A stretch of 64,000 nucleotides of DNA from Epiperipatus broadwayi (GCA_028023455.1 JAQFVV010006450.1:967501-1031500), one strand, 5' to 3'. Shown: positions 1-11,972, counted from the first letter of the stretch. Notes: generated by a model from the sequence alone, not told the origin. Numbers and translations: made by a program.

Positions 1-812
1 TTCAAGATGGCTGCTGCAACATCCACATCCTCAGACTAATTTTTGATTTTGTTTTAATCAGCTAGTACTTTAGATTCAAAGCTATGATCTGGGATGTGGG
101 TATTACATCATTACTATCTATTGTCAACTGATTACTCAGACTATTAGTAGATGTCACTTTAATAGTGGGAAAAGAATAGCTGAGAAAGTCATGAGCTGTT
201 TTATTTATCTCCCCCCCCCCAAAAAAAAAAAAAAAAATTAGAAATCTTTTATTAAGGAAAGAATTGGAAAGGTAACTATTTTTTTTTTCTATTACAATAA
301 CATAAATTCATGTTTTACATAAAATAATATGATGTTTAGTATCTATGTTGTCCATTGTACTACCTTCATATTGTTCACATACCATATATGGTAAAAAATA
401 AAAACATATTTTTGTATTTTTATTGCATATGGATATTAAGATATTTTCATACACATAGACATAATTGCAATTACATGTACATAGCTTAAATTTTTGTTTT
501 TACTGATACATAGGATTGGGTTGAGACGCATTTAATAATTTATGAAGAAAAAGATTATATCCTTTATACATTAGCCAGAAAATAGAAAATAATGTAATTT
601 ATGATTATCATTAATATTTTGGTTGCAATAAAACAAAGATTTTAAATGAATGTCTTCACTCATGAAATAATTCAAATTTGTTTAAAAACTATACTCCATA
701 GTGCAATATATAGTAAATAAACCATAAACATCCACTTTCTTTTAACTTATTTATAATCTATAGTAAATATCATTTTGATATTGTGGATATTTATTGTTGT
801 TGTTTTTTTTAG
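1..812. other. A+T-rich non-coding DNA, probable intron
   Basis: No coding potential is visible on either strand. The only notable structure is a C10 run directly followed by an A17 run at 211-237. The stretch ends in a pyrimidine-rich tract and AG (801-812) that look like a splice acceptor for the exon that follows, so it is probably intron. Confidence 0.5.
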
Positions 813-1084
813 TGACTTAAAACGGACACAACCGGATATTTATTTTGGCAAAACATGGAGTGAGCTTCCTGATGAAGGAATTGCAGAACTGTCAGCGACT
901 TTGTTTGCATCCTACACTGGACCCGTTGGTGGTCTGACACAAGTCAATCGCAAGAAAAGCATTCCAAAGACTATTGAAAATGTCAACTTAAAAGAAACAG
1001 AAATAAGCAATGTAATGGCAGATACAAAGGACAATCAAGTACAAACGCTCAATGCAAGAAATGAACAACAGCAAGATAAAACAG
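813..1084 (+). CDS. probable internal exon of an unidentified host gene
   Basis: This is the only stretch in the window that looks like a host exon. It follows a pyrimidine-rich tract ending in AG (801-812) and stops at a good donor, ACAG|GTAAAA (1084/1085). The reading frame is open throughout: 272 nt give one base completing a split codon, 90 whole codons starting DLKRTQPDIYFG, and one base of the next codon. The upstream intron is therefore phase 2 and the downstream intron phase 1, so skipping this exon would break the frame. Composition is less A+T-rich than its surroundings. The first half (FGKTWSELPDEGIAELSATL) looks like folded protein; the second half is polar, rich in N, Q, K, E and T, and probably disordered. 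No membrane segment or zinc finger is seen. I do not recognise the family. The ATG at 775 lies in the presumed intron and is not taken as a start. Confidence 0.6.
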
Positions 1085-2298
1085 GTAAAACACTGACTTA
1101 ATTTTGATTAAAACTTTAATTACTTTTAATTTTCATATTTTTTTTCTTCTAAAATATTCTATATAAATTAAACTTTTACTGATTGAATATTCAAATGGAT
1201 TTTGCATGTAATTATTTAATATTGTAATTAATAGTCAAATTAGATTTTCAGACTATGTAATTTTGTTGATTTTTCAAATATCTAATGAATTATTCATATA
1301 GATTTTTCATTAAAGGATAATGCTATGATTTTATTTAATAGATTAATGACAAACATGAATTTAATAAGGATATTTTAATTTTACATATATTATCATATTG
1401 AACTTACTTTCTGTCTTTTATATTGACTACTTTGGGTAAGTTAGTTTATAGTAGATCCATGCAATATACCATTTAAATTCGATTTATGAGAAAACAAGTT
1501 AATTATTATTTTTATTTTTTTGCATTGTTCTAATTTTTTATTTTATTGTATCTTTACAAGTCACATGAGATCTGATATCAAATTTTCTAATATGCCCAAT
1601 AAATTTCTTTGTATTTCAGTCTATTTAACAACATTATAAAAAAATATCAAGAATTGGAAAGCCCAATGTTTATAATGCAGATATACATTTTTTTATGTGA
1701 TAAATATATACAGACAGTTTTTGGCATAAATAAGTTAGACATGCATAAATTCATTCATGTATTAAATAAAAAAGCCCAATATATATATAATATTGGTATA
1801 GCAAAATATAATAAAGCAACGTATTGAAATTAACTTTATAATTGTCATTACATCATTATATAAATAATAACAATCACAAATTCTGCAGAAAGCATTAGAA
1901 TGGAGAGTTGAATAAATAAATAAAAGCTATAGCTTTCTTGTTACATGATTGTCTTTTCTAATAGCATTTATAGTTAAAATTTAAAAATCAAAATCTCATT
2001 AAAAGCATACCACATTACCATTCTAACATGAATAGTCATCTTTCCAATATTTGTATATATTTACACCTTCATATTGCTTACTTAATATATTATCTACTAC
2101 CTAGTACTTTGCATTGTTATTTAATTTATGAAGAATTAACTACATTTATGAAGAATCAGTTACTCAAGTTTGAATATTAATATTGCATGCTTTTAATGAT
2201 ATTTTGATTATTAAATTTTAATTATAAATGCTATTAGAGAAGGCAATCATGTCATAAGCTAGCTATAGCTGATATTGATTTATTCATATATTGGTATA
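1085..2298. other. non-coding DNA, probable intron
   Basis: A+T-rich sequence following the donor at 1085. A pyrimidine tract ending in AG lies at about 1605-1619, but joining it to the upstream exon reaches a stop after only a few codons, so a next exon there is not supported. The open stretch at 1609-1827 has a composition no different from flanking DNA. Confidence 0.4.
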
Positions 2299-2602
2299 AT
2301 AAGGGATTTGAACTCAGACTTTCAAGCTCTGTGCAGTAATGCACTCCATCTTGTACAACTGATACACATGACCACATAAATGTGAAAAAGATAAATGATT
2401 CCCAATATACATATTTCGTGCTGAACCAGCACTCATCAGTTGGTCCAAATCACCATTTCCCACACATATATACAATCAATGCTCATTATATTGGAGATCA
2501 TTTATATTTTTTACATTTGTGTGGTTATGTGTATAATTTTCATAAGATGGAGTGCATAACTGTAGGGAGCTTGAAAGTTCTGAGTTCAAGTCCCTTATAA
2601 TT
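2299..2602 (+). repeat. family A foldback repeat
   Basis: Terminal arms of about 53 nt are inverted copies: 2300-2353 begins AAGGGATTTGAACTCAGA and 2543-2600 ends with its diverged reverse complement. The interior (2382-2480) matches the body of the full family A copies at 22416 and 51985, including ATTTCGTGCTGAACCAGCAC. A 72-codon open stretch inside it (2382-2600) is a by-product of the repeat. Confidence 0.7.
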
Positions 2603-4451
2603 ACATTAAATTTAGTATAGACAATATACTTACATTTGAATATTATACACACATGTACACTGAAACTTTACAAAATATTCTAAATGTTATTCAGAGTTGA
2701 ATAATAACTTAATTTTCTAGTATTAAAAAGAGATTCCATAATTGTGGCTAAAATATATTTTTACTCTGTTTCAACTAAAAAGTAATTAATAGATCATTTA
2801 TGATTTAATTTAGAGTCGGTGTGCAATCTTTGAAATAGATTCCCTGAAGATATGTTACAAACATTTCAATTCTGCTTTTATTTTTTATTACTAAAGTGAT
2901 CTACCTTCAATAATAGTAGAATTGAACTAAAGCAACTACTTCCCAGATTTAGTAAAAAAATTTGAACCTCACAATAGATCCTGTAATTAGAAATGCTTTT
3001 AGAATACAATATGGCTGTTTGAACATTGCTGTCTAATATTTCAGAACACAAAAATGTGTGCTGAATAAAAATAATAGATTGGTTTAATTTTTATAAATGC
3101 CCTTAAAAAGCTTACAAAATATGGAAATCAGAATAGTTACCAGTTATGCTGAAATACAAACAACTAATAAATGAATAATTTAAACATTACAATAATTAGA
3201 ATAACTTCTCTTGATGTGAAATAAATGTTTAACACAAAGTCTTTTATTTATATATGTCAAATTGTATATATTGTAAATATTTTGTCATGTAATTACTAAA
3301 ATTTATTTTAATAAAAATAAGGGGGGGGGGGGTAGAGAAATATTATTCAATAAGCACTTTGGTTTTTTTTAGCATACCATTTGAAGTTATATAATAATTT
3401 GACTTAACAATATGAACAAAGAAGGAAAAACAAAGCAATCATATTTAGCAAATTTATTTATTGATCATATTTTTTAATAGTATAAGAGGGAAAACATTTT
3501 TTTTTAATTCATTAGCAGCAAAATAAACTTTAATAATTATAAATCTATTGATTACTGTACATTCATTATTTTAAATAGTATTAAAAATATATGATTTTCA
3601 AATAATGTATGCCATATTAAAAATTTTAATATGGTAATGTTATGTAAATATGATTATCATAAAGAAGACATATTCATACATATTGTAGCAACAAAAAATT
3701 AAAATTATATCAATCTATACATTAATCAAGTTACACAAAAAGTTATAGAACAGACTTTTTATGGAAAATCATAAATAAAGTTATTATTGTTGGGGATTTT
3801 TGAAGGAGGTTTTTTTTTTTTTTTGCATCCATGAGCTCAAAGCATATATTAAATGTAATTGTGCTATGATTTGATATTCTGGGGGAAATTATTGTATTCA
3901 TTTGTAACTCTTAGTGATTGGTGCGTATGGAAGTATGCACAAATGTGCCATTGATTTAATTTGCTTTTAATCAACCATTGCTGAATGAAAATCGATCAGC
4001 AGAACTAAAAGTCAATATTCTTTATGTTATCTTAACAATGATTGTAAGATGATTTTAAAAATAATGCACAGAATTTCTTTGAATTCGATTTTTATAAAAG
4101 CAAAATGAAATAAACTTATATCATTTTTTAATTATAAGTGCTTATTTGGTAGTTACAGTAAATAAATAAACAAAGCATATGTATATATTGATGCAGTACA
4201 CAATATTTGAGCTTAATTAATATTTATAACCTACAGAAAAAGGTAAAATGTTTTTTTCCATCAGAATTGCGCTAATATGTATTATCTAGACTGATTATTG
4301 AAGCTAAAATTGAACAATAAAAGAAAACAATTAGAAAAGTGTTAATACCATGACTTTTTAAAGTATACGGTAGACATTAAGAAAAACAAACAAGTGGATT
4401 GTTTATTAGATTAGGCCTGTACTTTAAACTTCATGTGTATTGTTGGGCTTC
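2603..4451. other. no gene seen
   Basis: A+T-rich DNA with no supported coding region. It contains a G12 run (3321-3332) and T-rich tracts near 3810. Confidence 0.5.
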
Positions 4452-4680
4452 ATATCATTTACATCTTTCTTAAACACTTTTATCAATACTTTTATTTATA
4501 TCAAACTAAAAGTTTTGACTGCCCTGCAGTCATCATCAGAGTTTTTGTTAATTCTATTGGGGTTTTGGAAATACAATTAACAAGAGCTCTGATGATGACT
4601 GCAGGACAGTTGAAACTGTTAGTTTGATATAAATAAAAGTATTGATAAAGTGTTTAAGAAAGGTGTAAATGGTATGATAT
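4452..4680. repeat. foldback repeat with about 102-nt arms
   Basis: 4452-4553 and 4575-4680 are near-perfect inverted copies around a loop of about 20 nt. They share blocks such as TTTATTTATATCAAACTAA and CCTGCAGTCATCATCAGAG. The right arm reads CTGATGA...GAAAC at 4589-4616, which resembles a hammerhead ribozyme core but has one extra base (see findings). Confidence 0.85.
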
Positions 4681-6257
4681 ATTAAAGTAGAAATCAATAC
4701 ATAGGAAAAGAAGAAGTAGAAAATTATTGTTGGGCTTGTTATGAAATCCTACAATTCCTTAGAAAAGGCTATAGTGGTTGGAAAAGGTGTTAAAAAAACA
4801 ACCAGCAGAAACAATCATCAGACTATCTTATCATAATGATGAATGTGTCATTGGAAAGCCTGAAAATACAAGTAGTTGATAGGTTATTTTACAGAAATGT
4901 CATTTTTATAGTCATCAAGAGTCCGTAACATTTTATTGCATTTAATATCTAATTTAAACCTTTTATATTACAAATACATTATTAAAAGACTAGTCTGATT
5001 AATCTCACTTAGTTAAATAGGATAACATTGAATCCATAGTTGGAAGGATACATCTTCATTGGAAAGGCTTGTGAAATATATGAAGATTAAATATGCTTTC
5101 TAAAAAGTATTTTATAATAAACTTAAATATAATTTCCATGGGAGGGGACTATAAATATTATCTCAGAGACAATTGCAATATTGAAAGTTTTTATTAGGTA
5201 TATATCATTGAAGAGTTAATATCAGTTTTGCAGAAAGAAGGGTTTGCACAGAAGTGGTGGCCAATATATCAATCAGCATTTGGGGATGTATTTGTAATTT
5301 ATATAATTTTGAGAAAGCTTGTCTTCAATATTATTATTTTTTAATATTTTTTTTTCTTTCTGTAATTAAAATGGCCATTTTTGTTTATGAGTAGTCACTA
5401 CTAATACTCCCATTCGATTATTTTATTATAAATAAATGAAATCTATATATAAATTGTATTTTCCATTCGTAATGCAGCATTTATTCTTTCTGTACTTCAC
5501 TCAATCAATAATTCATTAACTTAATTTTCTAAACAGTATGAACTTCATATGCAGATTCCATTATATAAGATTATATATATATTTTTATTGCAAGTTTTCC
5601 CTCAAAAATTACTTTCCTGCCGATTATTTATCTTTCATTTATCAAATGGAAAAACGTAAAGAGAAGTGATTGAATTGATATAAAAATAAGTTTAAGATAC
5701 TTATCCGTAAATAGCATGAAAAATTAATAAATCTTATCACTTAAGTGATGCAAATGTATTGCCTGTATAATTTCTAAATTCTAAAATTTAAGCTTATGTA
5801 ATTATTCATATGATGATAACAGTTTGCAATAGCTCCGGGAGAATTTGAATAATCCGTAAAAAGTCTGTTGAATTATTTATTTTTCTATTTTATATACTTA
5901 TTGATCTATTAATGCTTATGTTGGTGTCATTAACTTTTCGCTTTCTTAGGAATAGAATCATTTCAAGAATTTTTCAGGACTATTTCCAATGAGATTTCAA
6001 ATTTGTAATAAATCTCTATAATCGGATCGGATAATACAAAGTGTAGAGATTAGAGTTGATCAAGGTGAATTGTGGTTCGCTTAGATTAAATACCCCCCCC
6101 CCACTTAATACTTCAGACTTTAAATAGTCATATGGGGAATAATAAAAAATAATCAAAAAAGGCACTTTCTCAAGAGGTCAAGTGACTTTCAAAAACTCAA
6201 CTCCCAGGTTGATGAAATTGAGTTTTTTGTTTTAAATTTTCTATTGAATAATCCCTC
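4681..6257. other. no gene seen
   Basis: A+T-rich sequence without supported reading frames. A C10 run lies at 6093-6102. Upstream of the SINE, 6170-6230 contains a small imperfect hairpin around CAACTCCCAGGTTGATG. Confidence 0.45.
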
Positions 6258-6365
6258 TTTTTTTTTTAAGTGTCATAGCATCGGCCGGGACCCGAACCCG
6301 CAACCCGGGCAACTGCCTGCTAGTGCAAGGCAGTCGCGCTGACCTCTCGACCACCAATGCAAGAC
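6258..6365 (-). repeat. tRNA-like SINE, copy 1
   Basis: Read on the minus strand, it has an A-box-like TGGTCGAGAGG and a B-box-like GGTTCGGGTCC, the internal RNA polymerase III promoter elements of tRNAs. The ends can pair as an acceptor stem (GCATTGG with CCGATGC), and CGGG/CCCG closes a T-arm. The anticodon region carries extra bases compared with copies 3 and 4. It ends in an A-rich tail (T run on + at 6258-6267). It is far more G+C-rich than its surroundings. No clear target duplication was found for this copy. Confidence 0.8.
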
Positions 6366-7445
6366 TAAAATGCTCGTTTTTCCGCTGCAGAGAATAAATA
6401 GGGTCTAACTAACGTGTGCTTTCACTTGAGTAACAACTTTTTTTTTAAGTCGTCATAAAATTAAGTTTTTTAAATTATGATATTCATGTTTATTTAGTTA
6501 AGATAAAACAGTTTATGCATCAGCAAATAAAATTGTTTAATCTTTTAAATTTTATAGATTTTTTTATGTTTTTTTATTTACATTTTTGTGCAAAATTGTT
6601 TATGTTTTGAAATTATTATGAAGTATTAATAATGTTATAAACTAAAAAAAAAAAAAACTTTTAAAATGTATTTATATATTTGTTTGGTTATTAATAATCA
6701 AATGGTTAGTCGCGGAGTTGATCATGTGACATTCAAGCACTGTTGAGCCCGATTAACAGACTTCCCGCAAAAAACTTTTTGATCGTCGAGAGAAATATTT
6801 AGAATTAGAATTCATAAAATAAATTCTCTACTTAAAGGTAGATTGAGATAATTAGACCAGAGGATAGCTATAACACTTCATTATCGAGAGCAATTCACCT
6901 TATGATTGTCTTAATGCAATTTGTTTTTGCATCATAACAATAATTATAACATTAATTTTAACAAGTTCTGTATTGTCTCATTAAAATTCATAGAATGTTC
7001 GTTTAATTGATTATTTAGTTGCTACTTTTGATTATTTAATAAATATTTAAATTTGATAATAAGTATGATCAATTAAATTTTATAACCAAGGTATTATGTG
7101 CGTGTGTGTATGCACACACATACATTTAATTATTTTATAGGTATATTAGAATTTCCTCTAAATTGTTCGCATTTACACTCGTATGTTGGTTACAAAATCA
7201 ACACGCATGCCATCGCTGTTTTCAATTGCATATATTCATGGTTAGATCATTTTATTTTTACCAAGAATCTTTTTTAGTTATTTTAGTTTTCAGCAAACCA
7301 TTCAGTATAATATCCAGATGGTAAATCTATAATTAAATTGGATTTTTGTATATCAGATAGAATATTATAATAACAGTGTCACATGATTTCCTGAGCTTGT
7401 ATTTAAAATTTGCATTGATTGGTGTTAATTATTTACATTATATCT
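6366..7445. other. no gene seen
   Basis: Non-coding A+T-rich DNA. 6715-6790 has more balanced composition and contains CATGTGACATTCAAGCA, also seen in similar form at 50845-50870; it may be an old repeat fragment. A short CA/TG tract lies at 7096-7123. Confidence 0.4.
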
Positions 7446-7594
7446 CACAGAAGCTAAACTCTCCATACAGTAGCACCATTCAATGCAAACCAAAGTAATC
7501 ATTGGATGCAATAATTGCACAAATCTTTCTGCATTCATTGATTACTCTGTCTCGCATTGAGTGGTGTTCCTGTATGAAGAGTTTACTTTCTGTG
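7446..7594. repeat. foldback repeat with 65-nt arms
   Basis: 7446-7510 and 7530-7594 are inverted copies of equal length with only scattered mismatches, separated by 19 nt. The AACTCTCCATACA block near the arm end recurs in the foldback at 43705-43917, so the two are probably related. Confidence 0.85.
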
Positions 7595-8180
7595 TAAACA
7601 GCTTATGTAAGCATAAAGAATGGTAATCATGTGATGTTTAGTGGTTTAATACATTATATCTCTTCAAAAAGTATGAATATTTTAGTCATTTGTATTAATT
7701 TATGAATTCATGCTTTTATTGTTGTTGTTATCATTTTGAAAAATAAATATGGTTCATGAAATCCTTTGAAAAATGCAATTTTTAAAAAATGAAGCATACT
7801 ATTCAAATAATATTAATAGAATTTCAGAAAATGTAGATTAATTTTCCATATGAACAACCAAAATCCATTATTGCTAAACTTTTTTGATTCTTATTATCTA
7901 CTCCTAAAGATAGTAAATAAATGAATATGAGTCATTTGCAGCTTAATTTAAATTTACTTTTTATCTTACTTTTTTTTTTTGGGGGGGGGGGGGTAATTAG
8001 GCTCATTTGCAAATTGAATAAAAAAATATTGGCACTTCTAAACCCAATTTCTGCATTTGGTAAAACAATGCATAGAAAATTTACATTTGTTATATATAGA
8101 GCGCGCAAAATAAACTTAGCAAGCTTTGAGAATATCCTCAACCCCAGACCGTTTTCTGCTTCTGGCATCTTGAAAGTTTG
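7595..8180. other. no gene seen
   Basis: A T run followed by G13 lies at 7971-7993. Open stretches on both strands overlap at 7921-8181 and share no recognisable motif, so neither is called as a gene. Confidence 0.4.
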
Positions 8181-8402
8181 AATGAAGTGCTGAAAATTGA
8201 TTACACATTCATACTTGTTGGAAGTACAAGTAACAAATTAATTATAATTGGGTGTTAATGTAGAATATATTTGTTTTCAAATTAGACACACAGATTGTTG
8301 AGTCAATTCTGTTAATCACTCAAATAAAATTTTTATTTGATTAATTTATTTTATCCTAAGTATTAGAATTTGTGAACACCAATAATGATATTTCTATAAC
8401 TT
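8181..8402 (+). repeat. repeat E, copy 1
   Basis: The reverse complement of this segment recurs at 13082-13360 on the other side of LINE copy 1, for example CTAAGTATTAGAATTTGTG here against the inverted form near 13105. A third partial copy is at 14920-15135. The element type is unknown; no coding sequence or clear termini are seen. Confidence 0.75.
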
Positions 8403-8408
8403 TTATAT

Positions 8409-8548
8409 TTTGGAAACTTTCAGTGTATGTCTAAATTAAGTTTTGTGTTTAAAAATAAAATTAAACAACTTGAAGCACCAGTTTATCAATTAAATAAAAT
8501 CCATTAAAATTTGACTGTAATTCATATGCAAAAAATGAAGAAATTAAT
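8409..8548 (+). repeat. repeat F, copy 1
   Basis: Recurs in the same orientation at 13497-13632. Shared blocks include AAAATAAAATTAAACAACTT and CCATTAAAATTTGACTGTAA. It is direct whereas the adjacent repeat E is inverted, so the pair does not form a simple foldback. Confidence 0.75.
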
Positions 8549-8826
8549 TATTTTTTAAAACAAAATTTACATTGTAATGAAAATATTTTAATGTGATTTG
8601 TTTTGACCTTGATGAAGTTATCAGTATGCAATAATTGTTTTAAGGACTACTATACACAGTGTATTTTATATTGTTTTTGTCCTGTTAAGTATAGTTATAT
8701 GTGATACAAAGCTGTAAAAACTTTCTGAATTACTGAACCCATTCTATGTTTTGGGGCTATTTTCAAATATCAGGTACATAATTTTATACTTAACAATATT
8801 CATTTAGAAAGCATCAGTATCTAAAG

Positions 8827-9200
8827 CAGAGCTGTCCAAGACTTGGGGCAAATGGCCCACAGTAAGAGTTTGTAGAACCTGCCTAGAGATTTTGATTTTT
8901 TTTTAATGAAAAAATAAAATAAGTTTGAATCAAATGCTTATTAGATATTTTAATTCTACTGCTAATCGATAATCTTGATATTGATATTATTATCTGGTGT
9001 TTTTATATACCCATATATTTTTCCAATATAACATATGACAAACAGGCAGACTTGCATTGCAGACTCTAAATATTCACTGTGGGTGTGTTCATGATTAGTC
9101 TGTATGTTTAATTATAGTTCATCTGAAATTAATGATAGGAATTTCCAATGTACTATATTTTATATATGGCACTTGAATTACTTGAAGTTGAATAGTCCTG
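8827..9200. mobile_element. non-autonomous hAT element (374 bp)
   Basis: The element starts CAGAGCTGTCCAA and ends with the imperfect inverse (reverse complement CAGGACTATTCAA). It is flanked by an exact 8-bp duplication, ATCTAAAG, at 8819-8826 and 9201-9208. An 8-bp duplication and CAG...CTG ends are hallmarks of the hAT superfamily. The sub-terminal GGCCCACAG resembles the ends of the full hAT at 47484-50142. It encodes no transposase, so it would need one in trans. Confidence 0.85.
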
Positions 9201-9824
9201 ATCTAAAGGATAATAAATTGAGAAAAAACTGATTTCTAAAAAAAGTGAAACAAAAGTACTGGTAACATTATTAAAAGCTAAGATTCTATTTGAAACCCTA
9301 TTAAGTAAAAAGGAAAATATTTAAAAGTATTGGATTTCTCCACAGCTATTTTTGAAATGTATTGTTTGCAAAGCATTTGCTTAAAAGTATATATATATTT
9401 GGCTGCAGAAAGGAGTTTGCTATTAACTGAAAGGAGACCCTTTGATTCCTCTTGGAGGCCTTAAAGGAACCGAGCAGGGAAAATTCCTAATGTCCACTCC
9501 ATATGTTCTTGTCATTGCAGCTGTTATTACTATGTGATTATTCATATAGTATAAGAACATGGATGGGCTCCGCATTAGCCAGCGTGGTGAGTTTATTGGC
9601 TTTTTACCTCCAAGTTTAAGATCAAGAACACCATGGTCTTTCTTCTCAGTGCCTGATAAGGCAGAACGAATGTTTGTGTAAATGATAAATATTTTTCCAA
9701 TACATATATACAATTATGACAGACAAAAAATAAAGCATGGCCCTTATTCCCAGGAGGCTGTAAAGTCACCAACCTAGGCAGTGGTTGGTGGCCGAAGGCG
9801 GAGGGTGCTAAGAATCCCCTGATT

Positions 9825-10937
9825 GTGAACCCAGGCTGCCATTTTATGACAACTTTTTATTTAGGTACTTACAACTTCAGATCATTTTCAAGTGAAGGAA
9901 GATTGCAAGAGTTAGACGAAGAACTGTCTTATATTAAATGGGACATTATTGGACTTTGTGAAGTTAGAAGAAAATGTGAAGAGACAATTGACTTAAAAAG
10001 TGGACATATATTCTATTATAAAGGCACATTTATTGGAAATACAAGTGGAGTATGATTCATTATAAATAAAAAGTGGAAGAACAATATTGTGGAGATTGAT
10101 AGTGTATTGGACAGAGTGGCAAGATTAGTTATACAACTTATTAGCAGATACCAAATGCAGATAATTCAGGTTTATGCCCCAACAAGTTCTCATAATGATG
10201 AAGTAGTAGAAGATTTTTATATGGATGTACAAAAGGCTTTTGATCAGAGTAAACAACATTTTAAAATTATTATGGGAGACTTTAATGCTAGAATTGGTAA
10301 ACAAATGAAAGATGAAAGTGTTGTAGGTAATTTTGGTTATGGTAATAGAAATGAGAGAGGACATAGACTTATGGAGTTTGCAGAAAAAGAAAAACTTTAT
10401 ATTATGAATTCTTTTTTTGAGAAAAATGTTAAAAGGAAATGGACATGGAAGCATCCAAATGAAGGTACAGCAGAATTGGATTATATTTTGACTAACAGGA
10501 AATACATATTTCAAGATTGTAATGTTTTTAATAAATTTAACACAGGAATTGATCATCAATTAGTAAGGTGTAAGATACGTGTTAATGTAAAACTAGAGAG
10601 ACAAAAATTATTAAGAAAAACAATATTTACAGTTGATATTCTTAATCTTCAGAAACATTCTAATGAATTTAAATTAGAACTTACAAATCAGTTTCAAGTA
10701 TTAGTAGATTTTGAACATGATTCAGATTTAAATGAAATTAATAAGAAAATAACTGATACACTTTTAAAAACTGCAACAAAGATAGCTGGTAGAAAAAAAC
10801 AGCAATTGACCAATAAAATTTCTACTGAGACTAGAGAATTTATGAAGAAAAGAAGGAATATGAAGATATACAAAAATGATGCATTAAAAAGAATTGAATA
10901 TCTCAAATTTTGTAAAAATGGTGTGGAAAAGAGTTGA
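9825..10937 (+). pseudogene. LINE copy 1 EEP endonuclease domain
   Basis: Encodes the endonuclease that would nick target DNA for reverse transcription. Two pieces lie in one frame: 9825-10055 and 10089-10937. A TGA at 10053-10055 (GGA in copy 2) separates them. Visible motifs are TYNFRSFSSEGRLQELDEE, the catalytic glutamate in IIGLCEVRRK, IQVYAPTS, IMGDFNARIG with Asp and Asn, ELDYILTNRK, and GIDHQLV, where the family and copy 2 have SDH. A frameshift near 10915 breaks the link to the reverse transcriptase part. The connector after about residue 180 of the second piece is basic and helical-looking. This copy is not expected to be active. Confidence 0.88.
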
Positions 10938-11972
10938 AAATGATATAAGAAAGTATAACTGTGAACTAGCAAGGAAAGCTGTAGAAGAAAATAAAAGTCT
11001 CAAGAATGTAAAACAACATTTTGGTATTGGTAGGAAATTTATATCTGCAATAAGAAGAAAAGATGGAATTATTACTAAAAAGAGAGATGACATCATGAAA
11101 TTGGTAGAATATTTTTATCAAGAATTATATAATCTGCGGAATTCGAACTCAGACTTTCACACGACCTACTACTCTCAGTGCCATCTCATATTACTGACCC
11201 ACCTGATCACACACGTGTTGGTGATTATTTATCTTTTCAACATGTGTGTGATCAGGTGGGTCAGCAATATGGGATGGCACTGAGAGTAGTAGGTCATGTG
11301 AAAGTCTGAGTTCGAATCCTGCATATATTACATATATAAATGCAGGTTTAAGCCTGTACAATGTATTATCAAGAATTATATAGTAATAAAGAACAAGTAC
11401 CTCCATCATCTTCTAAATTTCCCAGGATTTTAAATGAAGAAGTGAGACATGCAATTAAATGTATGAAGAAAGGAAAGGCTCCAGGTAATGATGGAATTAT
11501 AATTGATATATTAAAAGAAGCAGGTGAAGAAATAGAAATTTTTTTAACAAAGTTATATACCAAATGTCTAAATGATAAAGATATACCAGTTGATTGGAAT
11601 AATGCAGTAATAATATTAATATTTAAAAAAGGTGATAAAGAAGATATTAGAAATTACAGACCTATCAGCCTTTTATCAGTTTTATATAAAATTTTTACCA
11701 AGATAATTACAACTCATCTACAGAGAACATTGGATTTTCAACAATCAAGAGAACAAGCTGGATTTAAAAGTGGTTTTAGTACAGTAGATCATATCCAGGT
11801 ATTGAGAGAAGTTATAGAAAGGACAAATGAATATGAGTTGCCATTAGGTTTTGGATTTATAGATTATGAAAAGGCATTTGATTCTATAAACATTTCTTTG
11901 GTGATTAAAGCATTGGATCATCAAGGTATAGATCCAGGATATTGTCATATTTTAGAGAATATTTATTTATAA
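10894..11972 (+). pseudogene. LINE copy 1 connector and reverse transcriptase palm, interrupted
   Basis: 10894-11130 continues the connector in a shifted frame (KAVEENKSLKNVKQHFGIG). The reading frame is then cut by the 235-bp insertion at 11131-11365 and resumes within the duplicated target at about 11366. The second part (to 11972) holds the reverse transcriptase motifs KGKAPGNDGI (about residues 37-46), YRPISLLSVLYK, EQAGFKSGFS and motif A with its aspartate in FIDYEKAFDSI (about 166-176). A 4-nt TTTA duplication near 11965 creates the stop after ENIYL. Copy 2 shows the uninterrupted arrangement. Confidence 0.88.
11131..11365. repeat. family A foldback inserted in LINE copy 1
   Basis: Arms of about 80 nt (starting ATTCGAACTCAGACTTTCA and ending with its inverse) fold around a loop of about 20 nt, followed by a 45-nt tail. 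The insert is bounded by an exact 16-bp direct repeat, TTATCAAGAATTATAT, at 11115-11130 and 11366-11381. LINE copy 2 has only one copy of that target and no insert (about 18120-18140 on +). It therefore arrived after the LINE. The 16-bp duplication suits retroposition rather than a cut-and-paste DNA element. Confidence 0.9.

Noticed and set aside
1609-1827. A second exon after the 813-1084 exon
   Set aside because: An acceptor-like AG exists at 1618-1619, but the joined frame reaches a stop after about six codons and the composition is that of non-coding DNA.
6283-6365. Functional tRNA gene
   Set aside because: The head folds like a tRNA, but the four copies differ in the anticodon arm, two have target duplications and A-rich tails, and this copy has an expanded anticodon region. 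A retroposon fits better.
9423-9713. 96-codon open frame on the minus strand at the LINE 5' end
   Set aside because: It lies antisense in the LINE 5' leader, and copy 2 gives no matching conserved protein.
10125-11096. Several minus-strand open frames of 70-144 codons inside LINE copy 1 (and mirror ones in copy 2)
   Set aside because: They are antisense shadows of the endonuclease and connector, rich in F, L, I and S as expected from purine-rich sense codons.
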